Assembly (NCBI GenBank): GCA_964389525.1
Contig: CAYMEX010000015.1
Location: 1 to 64,000 of the forward strand
Length of the DNA stretch: 64,000 nucleotides
From: JAFLTL01 sp964389525
Lineage (GTDB): Bacteria; Bacteroidota; Bacteroidia; Bacteroidales; Muribaculaceae
Direction of reading: 5' to 3'
Every line of letters begins with the position of its first letter. The first letter of the stretch is position 1. The position numbers and the translations under genes are program-made. Below, piece after piece: positions 54,301 to 60,167 of this stretch. The notes below the pieces were generated by a model that saw only the letters and a list, made by a program, of their open reading frames with translations, made no database searches and had not been told where the DNA came from.

Positions 54301-54956
54301 ATACCTACGACTACTATTTCGAGCCGACAGCGGCATTCTTCGGAAGCAAAAAAGCGTGTGAGCCGCTGCATGTGCAGTGGAACCCGCTCACAAAATATGT
54401 GCAGGTGGTGAATATCGCGTCGGGCAGTTTTGACAGTCTGACTGTTGAAGCCGACGTCGTGGATGTGCGCGGCAAGAAGACCGACAGCCGGTCGGCTACG
54501 GTCGCATCGTCATCCGACACGACCGAGGATGTGTTTACGATCGACGTGCCCAATGGCATGACGGAGCCGCTCTTCCTGCGTCTCACGCTGAAAGACGGTG
54601 AGCGGCTCGTTAGCGAGAACACATATTCATGGGGCACTCCGGTCGACGGGCTGAAAGCTCTTATGAGTCTGCCCGAGGGCAATATCGATGTGACGGTGAC
54701 AGAGACCGGAAATACGTCGCGCTCTGTGACACTCACCAACAACGGGACGACGGTCATGCCTCTTGTCAGACTGAATCTGAAAGGCTCCGACGGAGATCAG
54801 ATATTGCCGGTAGACTATTCCGACAACTATTTCCATCTGATGCCGGGAGAATCGCGCACAGTGGAGATAGCTTGGAATGAGGCAGATGCAAGAGGCGGAG
54901 ATGCCTGCATCGAGATTTCGGCACTTAACCTTGACAATAAGAAGATCTCGCTTTGA
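51393..54956 (+). CDS. Large secreted GH2-family glycoside hydrolase with discoidin-like domain
   Basis: 1187 aa. A lipoprotein-type N-terminus (MVKVFPILAVAMLPAFVGCTG) precedes discoidin/F5-8C-like beta-sandwiches (residues about 40-350, e.g. YADLGNRATISQVILDWVEKPQRGRIELSDDAVSW). A GH2 sugar-binding domain (FLNFDGINWKANVFLNGERVDRIEGAF), Ig-like part and TIM barrel follow: NWGFSEHNLNYRG, MNFNMIRNWVGQTGDEEFYEACDRHGVMVMQDFW, acid/base Glu in YCGRNEGDPT, probable nucleophile Glu in HSERGLPNVM. The layout is like exo-beta-mannosidases or exo-beta-glucosaminidases. The neighbouring nagB makes a glucosamine substrate attractive but unproven. Confidence 0.88.
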   Translation: MVKVFPILAVAMLPAFVGCTGRHEERLTRGIGVYPGDPSQSFAPELVVDDEYRNLALNRRTFQSSAYDFNLTSQLVTDGIVTGVLPPYLTVSTPDGPLTAREREWSIDGGPYSFNGLKGDNSWLEYHWNAKEVAADTIEITGVAYHGAASTGHYDIAVQIPDGEEWKTSGRTAGSGWGKRAARRRQELDPNKQSGNTAIGEQFTVTVPVDFGKTSDMRITFDAPGVESWEIHEVVLQRDGKPDRDILPSFDFGSAWMSDGGGEQWIYADLGNRATISQVILDWVEKPQRGRIELSDDAVSWTPKADLPQTDALSDTIDVSGKARYVKVMMTEPGESGRYVLSEMQVMGTGGVVPVAHDIAGTSSHNGKSEYSLNGGAWRLARESEVADNGETISGPGYDVSSWLVATVPATVLSSYINAGAVADPNFSDNVFNISESFFNSDFWYRTEFNYDKTDSDGRVFLNFDGINWKANVFLNGERVDRIEGAFVRSKTDVTDLLRQGVNVLAVEIEKVAHPGAVKEKNIETTDFNGGMLGLDNPTFHATIGWDWITTVRGRDTGIWNDVYLTTSADVTLLDPVVTSTLEFGTDTLASMTPCVIVANHSQKEVTGTLHGWIGDIRFDRPLTLSPMEETEICFSPDEYAVLDRQKMNLWWPVGYGAPYLYDAGFEFEADGEVSDRIDYKAGIREMTYADPMTRLAIFVNGKRFIPLGGNWGFSEHNLNYRGREYDIAVKYHKDMNFNMIRNWVGQTGDEEFYEACDRHGVMVMQDFWLANPVDGPNPGDEAMFLDNAEDYVKRIRRHPSIAFYCGRNEGDPTPTLNAAFEGIVATWNPGLLYIPNSADYGLTGHGPYGAEADSTYFAIQTGKFHSERGLPNVMTPEGLKRTFGDDIPWPQDNLWGQHDYTQKGAQRGASFNRILESKIGMPDDAVMFGKMAQWENYDAYRAMFESSQTDRMGLVIWMSHSCWPSLTWDTYDYYFEPTAAFFGSKKACEPLHVQWNPLTKYVQVVNIASGSFDSLTVEADVVDVRGKKTDSRSATVASSSDTTEDVFTIDVPNGMTEPLFLRLTLKDGERLVSENTYSWGTPVDGLKALMSLPEGNIDVTVTETGNTSRSVTLTNNGTTVMPLVRLNLKGSDGDQILPVDYSDNYFHLMPGESRTVEIAWNEADARGGDACIEISALNLDNKKISL

Positions 54957-54981
54957 GGCTTTGTCATAAATGCCTTTTCAT

Positions 54982-55019
54982 ATAAAGCAAGGACGCACAA
55001 ACCGTGCGTCCTGCTTTAT
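54982..55019 (+). terminator. Terminator of the GH2 gene
   Basis: A 14-bp stem (AAAGCAAGGACGCAC at 54984-54998 with GTGCGTCCTGCTTT at 55004-55017, one bulged A) is followed by ATTTC. The strong stem lacks a long U-tract. Confidence 0.8.
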
Positions 55020-55150
55020 TTCAGGCTCATATGAAGCGGTTTATGACAATCGTATAACTGAGAATACAGCTACAATAGACCTCCTCTGACAAACATTGTG
55101 ACGGTTGAGTGTGTTATTAGGTAAGAATAACACACAAAAACACTATTGCT

Positions 55151-55357
55151 ATGAAACAGCAGGAAGTCATTACAACAGCAGTTATTGCCGCATTGGGCGG
55201 TATGATTGCCGGAGCTGCGATCGCGCTCCTGTTTGCCCCTAAAAGCGGTGAGTCGCTCAGAGAGGATATAAGGCATTTTCTCAGAAAAAAAGGTATATGC
55301 CCTAAAGACTGTGAGCTTGACGAGCTTGTCGATGAGATCGCTAAACAGGTAAAGTGA
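55151..55357 (+). CDS. YtxH domain protein
   Basis: 68 aa. A single hydrophobic segment (VIAALGGMIAGAAIALLFAPKSG) followed by a charged helix with ESLREDIRHFLRKK is the YtxH/gas-vesicle-like pattern. This family is small, membrane-bound and often stress-induced. It is the first of two tandem paralogs and of a four-gene cluster. Its function is unknown; its location is the inner membrane. Confidence 0.85.
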   Translation: MKQQEVITTAVIAALGGMIAGAAIALLFAPKSGESLREDIRHFLRKKGICPKDCELDELVDEIAKQVK

Positions 55358-55369
55358 AATCTAAAGTGA

Positions 55370-55573
55370 ATGATTATGTGTAAGTTTGGAGCATTTGTCG
55401 GCGGAGCTTGCGCCGGCGCGTTGGTGGCATTGCTTTTTACTCCGGAGACGGGGCCTGAGATGCGGTCACGTATTAAGGAGGTCTTGAAAAAATATGGTGT
55501 GGCCGGAAAGTCGGCCGCCGAAAATGTCGACGAAATCGCCGCTGAGCTTGCCGCAGAGCTGAAAAACAGCTGA
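55370..55573 (+). CDS. YtxH domain protein, second copy
   Basis: 67 aa from the ATG at 55370. Like the preceding gene, it has one membrane segment ending LFTPETGPEMRSRIKEVLKKYG, the YtxH signature, then a helical C-terminus (VDEIAAELAAEL). It lies 12 bp after its paralog. The pair probably arose by duplication. Confidence 0.85.
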   Translation: MIMCKFGAFVGGACAGALVALLFTPETGPEMRSRIKEVLKKYGVAGKSAAENVDEIAAELAAELKNS

Positions 55574-55631
55574 GAGCAAAAATAAGTGTCGGCCAATGAC
55601 CGGGCCGCGATCCTGAAAAATCATCACATTT

Positions 55632-56033
55632 ATGAGCGTGTCAACAAATAATGTATCACTGTTTGAGAGTCTTAAAAACCTCTTCAGGCTGTATGTGGCG
55701 GACGCCAAGCTGTCACTGTCGCAGAAGCTGAGTCACGCGCTTGCTGCAACCGCTATTCTGTTTGTGGGAGCGATGCTCGGGCTCGGAGCGATGTTGTTTC
55801 TGTCGATAGCACTGGTGCTGAGCCTAAGTGAATCGATCGGACTCATTTATGCGTCGGTCGTGGTGGCTATGATATATGTTCTGCTGATTACGATCATTGT
55901 GCTGTTCAGGCGCACACTTGTCGATGATCCGATCACACGTATGGTGACAAGCCTTATGCTTGACGCTCCTGACGAGAATGCGCCGTCGGCGACAACATCA
56001 ATAACAAAAACTGACGATAATGAAGGGATCTGA
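55632..56033 (+). CDS. Phage-holin-family (DUF1469-like) membrane protein
   Basis: 133 aa. An amphipathic N-terminus (LFESLKNLFRLYVADAKLSLSQKLSHAL) is followed by two adjacent membrane segments (ATAILFVGAMLGLGAMLFLSIALVL and LIYASVVVAMIYVLLITIIVLF) and an acidic tail. This is the layout of the phage holin family / DUF1469 proteins, which are chromosomal envelope proteins and not phage holins. Its end overlaps the next gene by 14 bp. Confidence 0.8.
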   Translation: MSVSTNNVSLFESLKNLFRLYVADAKLSLSQKLSHALAATAILFVGAMLGLGAMLFLSIALVLSLSESIGLIYASVVVAMIYVLLITIIVLFRRTLVDDPITRMVTSLMLDAPDENAPSATTSITKTDDNEGI

Positions 56034-56268
56034 AGTCTGGAAAGGTTACAACCGGCATGAACTTGGCGTAAGGCGTGCTGTCAACGCTGTGCGGCTGGAG
56101 ATCGCCAAAGAGGACCTCATGCAGAGGTTTGAGGGTAAAGAAGAGTCGGCGGTCAGTAAGTTCGGATCGTTTCTTTTCAACAATCCGGCGATACTTCTCC
56201 GCACGTTAACGATCGGCACAACCGTCTATTCGGTCGTGCGAAACATATTCGGCCGCCGAAGAAGATAG
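56020..56268 (+). CDS. Small envelope-cluster protein of unknown function
   Basis: 82 aa, basic. A hydrophilic N-terminal half (VRRAVNAVRLEIAKEDLMQRFEGKEESAV) is followed by one possible membrane segment (LLRTLTIGTTVYSVVRNIFG) and RRRR. I do not recognise the family. It is translationally coupled to the holin-like gene (14 bp overlap), completing a YtxH-YtxH-holin-like-this protein cluster. Its terminator lies inside the convergent ogt gene. Confidence 0.75.
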   Translation: MKGSEVWKGYNRHELGVRRAVNAVRLEIAKEDLMQRFEGKEESAVSKFGSFLFNNPAILLRTLTIGTTVYSVVRNIFGRRRR

Positions 56269-56282
56269 ATTATAGAAAGCAC

Positions 56283-56825
56283 TTAGTACAGAGGTGTTGT
56301 ATGTGGAGTCTCACCATGCAACGCCTCTTTTTGTGAATGCTCGAGACCGATCAGCGTTCTCTTTGCGCGGATGCCTCCGGCATATCCGCCGATTGAGCCC
56401 GTTGCTGTGACGCGGTGGCAGGGAATTATCAGGCTCAGTCTGTTGGCTCCAATGGCATTTGCAACAGCTCTGACGGCTGTCTTGTGTCCTGATGCGGCCG
56501 CTATGTCGGCATATGTGACGGTCGTGCCGTAGGGAATCTTTGACAGGGCATTCCATACGTCGAGCTGGAAACCGGTGCCTGATAGGAGCAGAGGAAGATC
56601 AAACACGGTGCGCTCGCCGCGGAAGTATTCGTCGATCTGCGATATTGCCATTGCAGTGACGGGAGTTCTGCCCTGTGATATCTCCATGTCAAGCCGGTGT
56701 GCGAGCCGTGAGACGAAGCGGCTGCTGTCGGCGCGTGCGGCCCAGTCGCACAGTACGAGCCTGTCGTCGGCAGTGCCTATCAGGAGTTGTCCGGCCACGG
56801 TGTCGTGGTGAGATATCAGGAGCAT
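56283..56825 (-). CDS. ogt: Methylated-DNA--protein-cysteine methyltransferase
   Basis: 180 aa. The alkyl-acceptor Cys lies in SLIIPCHRVTATGSIGGYAGG, and the DNA-binding helix in GTTVTYADIAAASGHKTAVRAVANAIGAN. It transfers methyl groups from O6-methylguanine to itself. It is the last gene of a four-gene operon: its ATG overlaps the preceding stop (TAATG at 56827-56823 on the minus strand). Confidence 0.94.
   Translation of the reverse strand: MLLISHHDTVAGQLLIGTADDRLVLCDWAARADSSRFVSRLAHRLDMEISQGRTPVTAMAISQIDEYFRGERTVFDLPLLLSGTGFQLDVWNALSKIPYGTTVTYADIAAASGHKTAVRAVANAIGANRLSLIIPCHRVTATGSIGGYAGGIRAKRTLIGLEHSQKEALHGETPHTTPLY
56290..56332 (+). terminator. Terminator lying inside the 3' end of ogt
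   Basis: AGAGGTGTTG (56290-56299) pairs with CAACGCCTCT (56319-56328, one G-T) and is followed by TTTTT. It can stop the rightward envelope-cluster transcript although it is within ogt coding sequence. Confidence 0.65.
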
Positions 56826-57739
56826 TATGGCTTGTGTTTTGCTTCGAGAAACCTTAGTTCGGCTTCAAGCATTGCGAGTCGCGGCATCGCAAAACCAACC
56901 TTTTTAGCCTCTGCGATCGGGCGTGTGTAGAGGTAGTCTATCTCCATGGGGCGGTGATTGTCGTAGTCGAGTTTCATCGACGGGAGGTAGGGCGGCATGA
57001 CAAGAGTGTCGGCGATCATTTTGTCGACAAATGCTTCGTCGAGTTTCCCGACGCCGAGAGCCCGTGCGGCGCCGACAACTTCGAGCATCTGCTCTCTTAT
57101 CAGGCGGCAGGTCGACGGGTCGGCAAGCAGCCGGTCGGTGCAGGTGTCGAGGGCGACAGTCATTCCGTTGAACGGCATGTTCCATACAGCTTTTTTCCAA
57201 CGGGCCTCGTTGTAGTCGACAGATGCGGCTTTTATGCCGGCCTTGCGCATGTCGGCCACGATATGGTCAAATAGCCCGGTGTCGGCGCATGAGTAATTGC
57301 CGAGGTTGATATGCCCGTAGGCCTGATGGTTTATCGAGCCCGGCCCCTCTTTGGCAGAGCAGATGAACGCCAGTCCGGCCGCTATGTATGCCGATGGGAA
57401 ATGTGCCTGCAGATCGGGCTCAAGGCCGATGCCGTTCTGGATTAATATCACCAGCGTGTCGGGGCGGAGCAGGGGAGCCAGCATCTGAGGCAGCTGGCGG
57501 TTGCCTGTCGTCTTCATGCACACGAGCACCACATCGACGGGGCCTATGTCGTCTGTCGACTTGAAGGCCTTGACATGCGGCAGACGGAAATCGCCGTCGC
57601 ATGATCTTATACTCAGTCCGTGCTCTCTGACGTAACTGTAGTCGGAGCGCAACAGAAAAGAGACGTCGGCTCCGGCACGAGAGAGCATGCTGCCGTAATA
57701 ACCGCCGATCGCCCCGGTGCCTACAACTGCATATCTCAT
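56825..57739 (-). CDS. Ketopantoate reductase family protein
   Basis: 304 aa from the ATG at 57739; the frame runs upstream over the TSCPD gene but out of family. It begins with the NADP motif MRYAVVGTGAIGGYYGSMLS and has the C-terminal ApbA domain (ARWKKAVWNMPFNGMTVAL, PPYLPSMKLDYDNHRPMEIDYLYTRPIAEAKK) with the conserved Lys and Asn/Ser of ketopantoate 2-reductases. It may reduce 2-dehydropantoate to pantoate for CoA, but many PanE-like proteins act on other 2-keto acids. It overlaps the TSCPD gene by 4 bp (57736-57739) and ogt by one base. Confidence 0.88.
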   Translation of the reverse strand: MRYAVVGTGAIGGYYGSMLSRAGADVSFLLRSDYSYVREHGLSIRSCDGDFRLPHVKAFKSTDDIGPVDVVLVCMKTTGNRQLPQMLAPLLRPDTLVILIQNGIGLEPDLQAHFPSAYIAAGLAFICSAKEGPGSINHQAYGHINLGNYSCADTGLFDHIVADMRKAGIKAASVDYNEARWKKAVWNMPFNGMTVALDTCTDRLLADPSTCRLIREQMLEVVGAARALGVGKLDEAFVDKMIADTLVMPPYLPSMKLDYDNHRPMEIDYLYTRPIAEAKKVGFAMPRLAMLEAELRFLEAKHKP

Positions 57740-58005
57740 ATTTTCTCGGAGTTGGCGCACGTGCCGTTGATCTGCTGGAGGGCGCGTGCGAGTTGGTCGG
57801 GACATGAGGTGGCTTTTGCGCCGCAGCGTATGCCGCGCAGTTTTTCGATCACCTCGCCGGCATCCATGCCTTTGACGAGAGCGCCTATACCTTGCAGATT
57901 GCCGTGGCATCCGCCTGTGAAGACAACGTCGACCAACCGTCCGTTATCGATCTCGATATCTATGCGACGCGAGCATGTGCCCTGCGTCGTGTATGTGTAC
58001 TTCAT
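57736..58005 (-). CDS. TSCPD domain protein
   Basis: 89 aa from the ATG at 58005 (MKYTYTTQGTCSRRIDIEI); the longer frame to 58146 has no family signal. The pattern GTCSRRI...VVFTGGCHGNLQGI...GIRCGAKATSCPDQLARAL matches the TSCPD domain, seen as a stand-alone protein and at the C-terminus of B12-dependent ribonucleotide reductases, where conserved Cys residues are thought to bind metal. Its function is unknown. It lies 5 bp after the aldose-epimerase-like gene. Confidence 0.88.
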   Translation of the reverse strand: MKYTYTTQGTCSRRIDIEIDNGRLVDVVFTGGCHGNLQGIGALVKGMDAGEVIEKLRGIRCGAKATSCPDQLARALQQINGTCANSEKI

Positions 58006-58010
58006 TGTTG

Positions 58011-58892
58011 TCAGATGTTCTCGAATATCATGTAATAGGATGCCTCCCATGACTGTCCGGGCGCAATGATATTGGTGTACTCGCGTGCGGCGAAATCGCC
58101 CTCGTAGCCCACACGGTCGCATCTGCCGTACCACGGCTCGATACATATGAACGGAGCTCCGGGTTTAGACCATAGGCCGACGATCGGCGCTCTGAACAGC
58201 ACGGTCATGTATGGCGTGCGGTCGCAGTCGAGGATGCTTACGCGGTGTATCTGGCTGTCGCCGATCACAAGTGCGTCGCGGTCAAACAGGTCGGGCGTGA
58301 CAGGAAGCATGCCTTCGCTGTCGAGCGTTACGGGGTATTTCCTGTCGCCGAGACATCCTTTTTCCTCGATGAGCTCGTAGCTTATACTGTCACTGCGGTC
58401 GAACGCGAGATAGCAGTTGACGCCGTCGGCATTGAATCGGCCCGAAGGATAGTAGAATGCCGGATGTGCGCCGATCTGAAACGGCATCTGGCGCCCGGTC
58501 TCGTTGTTGCGCACTTTCCAGGCGACGGTCAGGCGCTCTTCAAGCAGAGTATAGCTTATGTCGAGAGTAAAGTCAAACGGGAACAGCCGCATCGTCGACT
58601 CGTCGGACTCGAGTCGCAACGTCAGCGTGTTTTCGTCGGAGTCTTCGACTGCGGTGAACCGGCAGTCTCTTGCAAAACCGTGCTGCCCGATGGCGGTCTC
58701 TTTTCCGTCGTAACGGACAACCCCTTCCCATGCCTTGCCGACTATAGGGAAAAGGACAGGGGAGCGGCGTCCCCAGAATGCGGGATCTCCCTGCCATAGA
58801 TATTGCCGGCCGGTGACTTTGGAACGGATGCTCTGAAGCTCGGCTCCCATTTCAGAGATCTCGACGGTAAGAAGATTATTTTCAAGTTTCAT
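58011..58892 (-). CDS. Aldose 1-epimerase family protein
   Basis: 293 aa from the ATG at 58892. The sequence has QYLWQGDPAFWGRRSPVLFPIVG, the catalytic-site GAHPAFYYP (His) and PWYGRCDR near the end, like the galactose mutarotase/YeaD-type family. It would interconvert alpha and beta anomers of a sugar or sugar phosphate in the cytoplasm. It is the first gene of the epimerase-TSCPD-ketopantoate reductase-ogt operon, with a TATCTTTG box 22 bases upstream. Confidence 0.92.
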   Translation of the reverse strand: MKLENNLLTVEISEMGAELQSIRSKVTGRQYLWQGDPAFWGRRSPVLFPIVGKAWEGVVRYDGKETAIGQHGFARDCRFTAVEDSDENTLTLRLESDESTMRLFPFDFTLDISYTLLEERLTVAWKVRNNETGRQMPFQIGAHPAFYYPSGRFNADGVNCYLAFDRSDSISYELIEEKGCLGDRKYPVTLDSEGMLPVTPDLFDRDALVIGDSQIHRVSILDCDRTPYMTVLFRAPIVGLWSKPGAPFICIEPWYGRCDRVGYEGDFAAREYTNIIAPGQSWEASYYMIFENI

Positions 58893-58914
58893 GTGATGCA
58901 GTTTTCGGTTTGCA

Positions 58915-58922
58915 CAAAGATA
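58915..58922 (-). promoter_or_regulatory. -7 box (TATCTTTG) of the epimerase operon
   Basis: It matches the -7 consensus on the minus strand and leaves a leader of about 15 bases before the ATG at 58892. Confidence 0.65.
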
Positions 58923-58943
58923 CATCATTGCTTCTGCGTCATC

Positions 58944-58993
58944 AAAAAAACAGAGGCCATAACTTCAAATGGTTGAAGCATGACCTCTGTTTT
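58944..58993 (-). terminator. Strong terminator of a minus-strand transcript from 58.99-59.35 kb
   Basis: An outer stem (58950-58960 with 58980-58990, one mismatch) encloses an inner hairpin (CTTCAA 58963-58968 with TTGAAG 58973-58978). On the minus strand it is followed by TTTTTTT (58950-58944). The U-tract is on the minus side, so it serves a transcript coming from 59.0-59.35 kb. Confidence 0.88.
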
Positions 58994-59157
58994 ATAGGAA
59001 AGCCGCCCCGGAGGACGCGATGAAACTCCGAGAAGACAGGATTTGAGTGCCGGTTATCCTCTGTAATCTGCCTTGTGCAGAAAGTGTGAAACTTTGTGCA
59101 ACTACATCGGTGATGTAGCGGAGCCCGCCATCAGACAACCCAGCGTGTCTCGGTATT
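58994..59157 (-). ncRNA. Candidate structured RNA or 3' untranslated region
   Basis: On the minus strand CCGAGA (59155-59150) can pair with TCTCGG (59035-59030), closing a multi-branch of local hairpins: GCGG-GCT-CCGC, CTACATC-ACC-GATGTAG, GCACAAAGTTTCACACTTTCTGC and AGGAT...ATCCT. The block runs straight into the terminator at 58993-58944. A 63-codon frame (59183-58992) has no recognisable protein features and overlaps the remnant gene. I cannot name the RNA. Confidence 0.3.
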
Positions 59158-59352
59158 TCAGAATAATTTGAAGAGTTCCCCAATCAACTCCGGTGCGGCT
59201 GGATTTTCAATGTTCTCTTTTGTTGTTCTGATTTTATAACGCGAATTTAATCGACTAAGTTCAGATATGCAAATTCTCGTCGTACTTATTGTCAATATTG
59301 CGTGCAGACCGATCGTGTCTTGAAAATTGCCTTGAAAATCTGTAAAAACAGT
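59158..59352 (-). pseudogene. 3' remnant of a gene with a winged-helix-like end
   Basis: On the minus strand 64 sense codons are open between a stop at 59355-59353 and a TGA at 59160-59158, but there is no plausible start codon. They read DFQGNFQDTIGLHAILTIST, then TRICISELSRLNSRYKIRTT, then KENIENPAAPELIGELFKLF. It looks like a real protein end, and the GLHAILTISTTRICISELSRL part resembles the helix-turn-helix arrangement G-x-x-R-I-x-E-L-R. The upstream part is replaced by the promoter of the divergent phosphodiesterase gene, so this is probably a truncated relic. Confidence 0.45.
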
Positions 59353-59361
59353 TTATCTTTG
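59332..59361 (+). promoter_or_regulatory. Promoter of the phosphodiesterase gene
   Basis: TTG (59332-59334), a 19-base spacer and TATCTTTG (59354-59361) fit the Bacteroidetes consensus; the ATG follows 23 bases later. Confidence 0.75.
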
Positions 59362-59384
59362 TAAGTCAAAATGTCAATAAGATT

Positions 59385-60161
59385 ATGAAACTAAAATTCC
59401 TGACCCTACTTCTCGGTCTGATCTCGATTTCCGTGCAGGCACAGAAGATCCACTACAATGCGTTTTCACACAACGACTACGAGCGTGCTCATCCGCTTGC
59501 CGACGCTCTTTCCTATAATTTCAACTGTGTGGAGGCCGATCTCTGGCTCATCGACGGGGAGCTGTACGTGTCACACGACTCTGTCGCTCCCGATCCCGAC
59601 ATAACGTTCGAGAAACTGTATCTGCTGCCGTTGGTAGAGCGCATCAGGAAAAACAATGGCAAGGTATATCCCGGGAGCGACCGTCCGTTCTATCTGATGG
59701 TCGACTGCAAGACCGACGGCGAGGCTATGTATCCCGTTCTGAAAAAGAAACTCGAGCCATATGAGTCGCTTTTCTGTCACGAGAAGGACGGAAAGCTTCA
59801 GGAGAGTGCCATGCTTTTCTATCTGTCGGGTAATAATCCCCGCAAGGCTGTGACGGCCGAGACCGACCGTTTCATATTTCTCGACGGTACGATCAAAGAT
59901 CTCGGCAAAGACGTCCCGGCTGTGCTGATGCCGGTGGTAAGCGACAACTACAAGGCTTATATCGGCTGGAACGGCGAAGGGGAAATGCCTGCCGACAAGC
60001 TCGAGAAAATGCGCGGTTATATCCGTCAGACTCATGCCGAGGGCAAACTCTTCCGCTGGTGGGGAGCTCCCGACACCCCTGAGTTCAAGAAGCTGTTTAT
60101 AAAAGAGGGTGTAGACCTGATCGGTGCCGACGATCTCCAGTCGTTAAGTAAAATTCTTTAA
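59385..60161 (+). CDS. Secreted PI-PLC / glycerophosphodiester phosphodiesterase family protein
   Basis: 258 aa with signal peptide MKLKFLTLLLGLISISVQAQ. The first His and acidic metal site lie in AFSHNDYERAHPLADALSYN and VEADLWLIDGELYVSHD, and YLMVDCKTDGEAMY continues the TIM barrel; RWWGAPD and GVDLIGADDLQSL end it. Such enzymes hydrolyse phosphodiesters such as glycerophosphodiesters or phosphatidylinositol; this subgroup is poorly characterised. It should act in the periplasm. The aminotransferase gene follows by 6 bp. Confidence 0.85.
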   Translation: MKLKFLTLLLGLISISVQAQKIHYNAFSHNDYERAHPLADALSYNFNCVEADLWLIDGELYVSHDSVAPDPDITFEKLYLLPLVERIRKNNGKVYPGSDRPFYLMVDCKTDGEAMYPVLKKKLEPYESLFCHEKDGKLQESAMLFYLSGNNPRKAVTAETDRFIFLDGTIKDLGKDVPAVLMPVVSDNYKAYIGWNGEGEMPADKLEKMRGYIRQTHAEGKLFRWWGAPDTPEFKKLFIKEGVDLIGADDLQSLSKIL

Positions 60162-60167
60162 AGAAAT

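Noticed and set aside
58940..59160. RNase P, tmRNA or 6S RNA in the structured region
   Set aside because: No GAGGAAAGTCC-type RNase P core, no tmRNA acceptor or tag frame, and no long 6S-type hairpin could be recognised.
58992..59183. 63-codon minus-strand frame in the structured non-coding region
   Set aside because: No recognisable family, it overlaps the relic gene in another frame and consists largely of hairpin-forming sequence. It is better explained as RNA or untranslated sequence.
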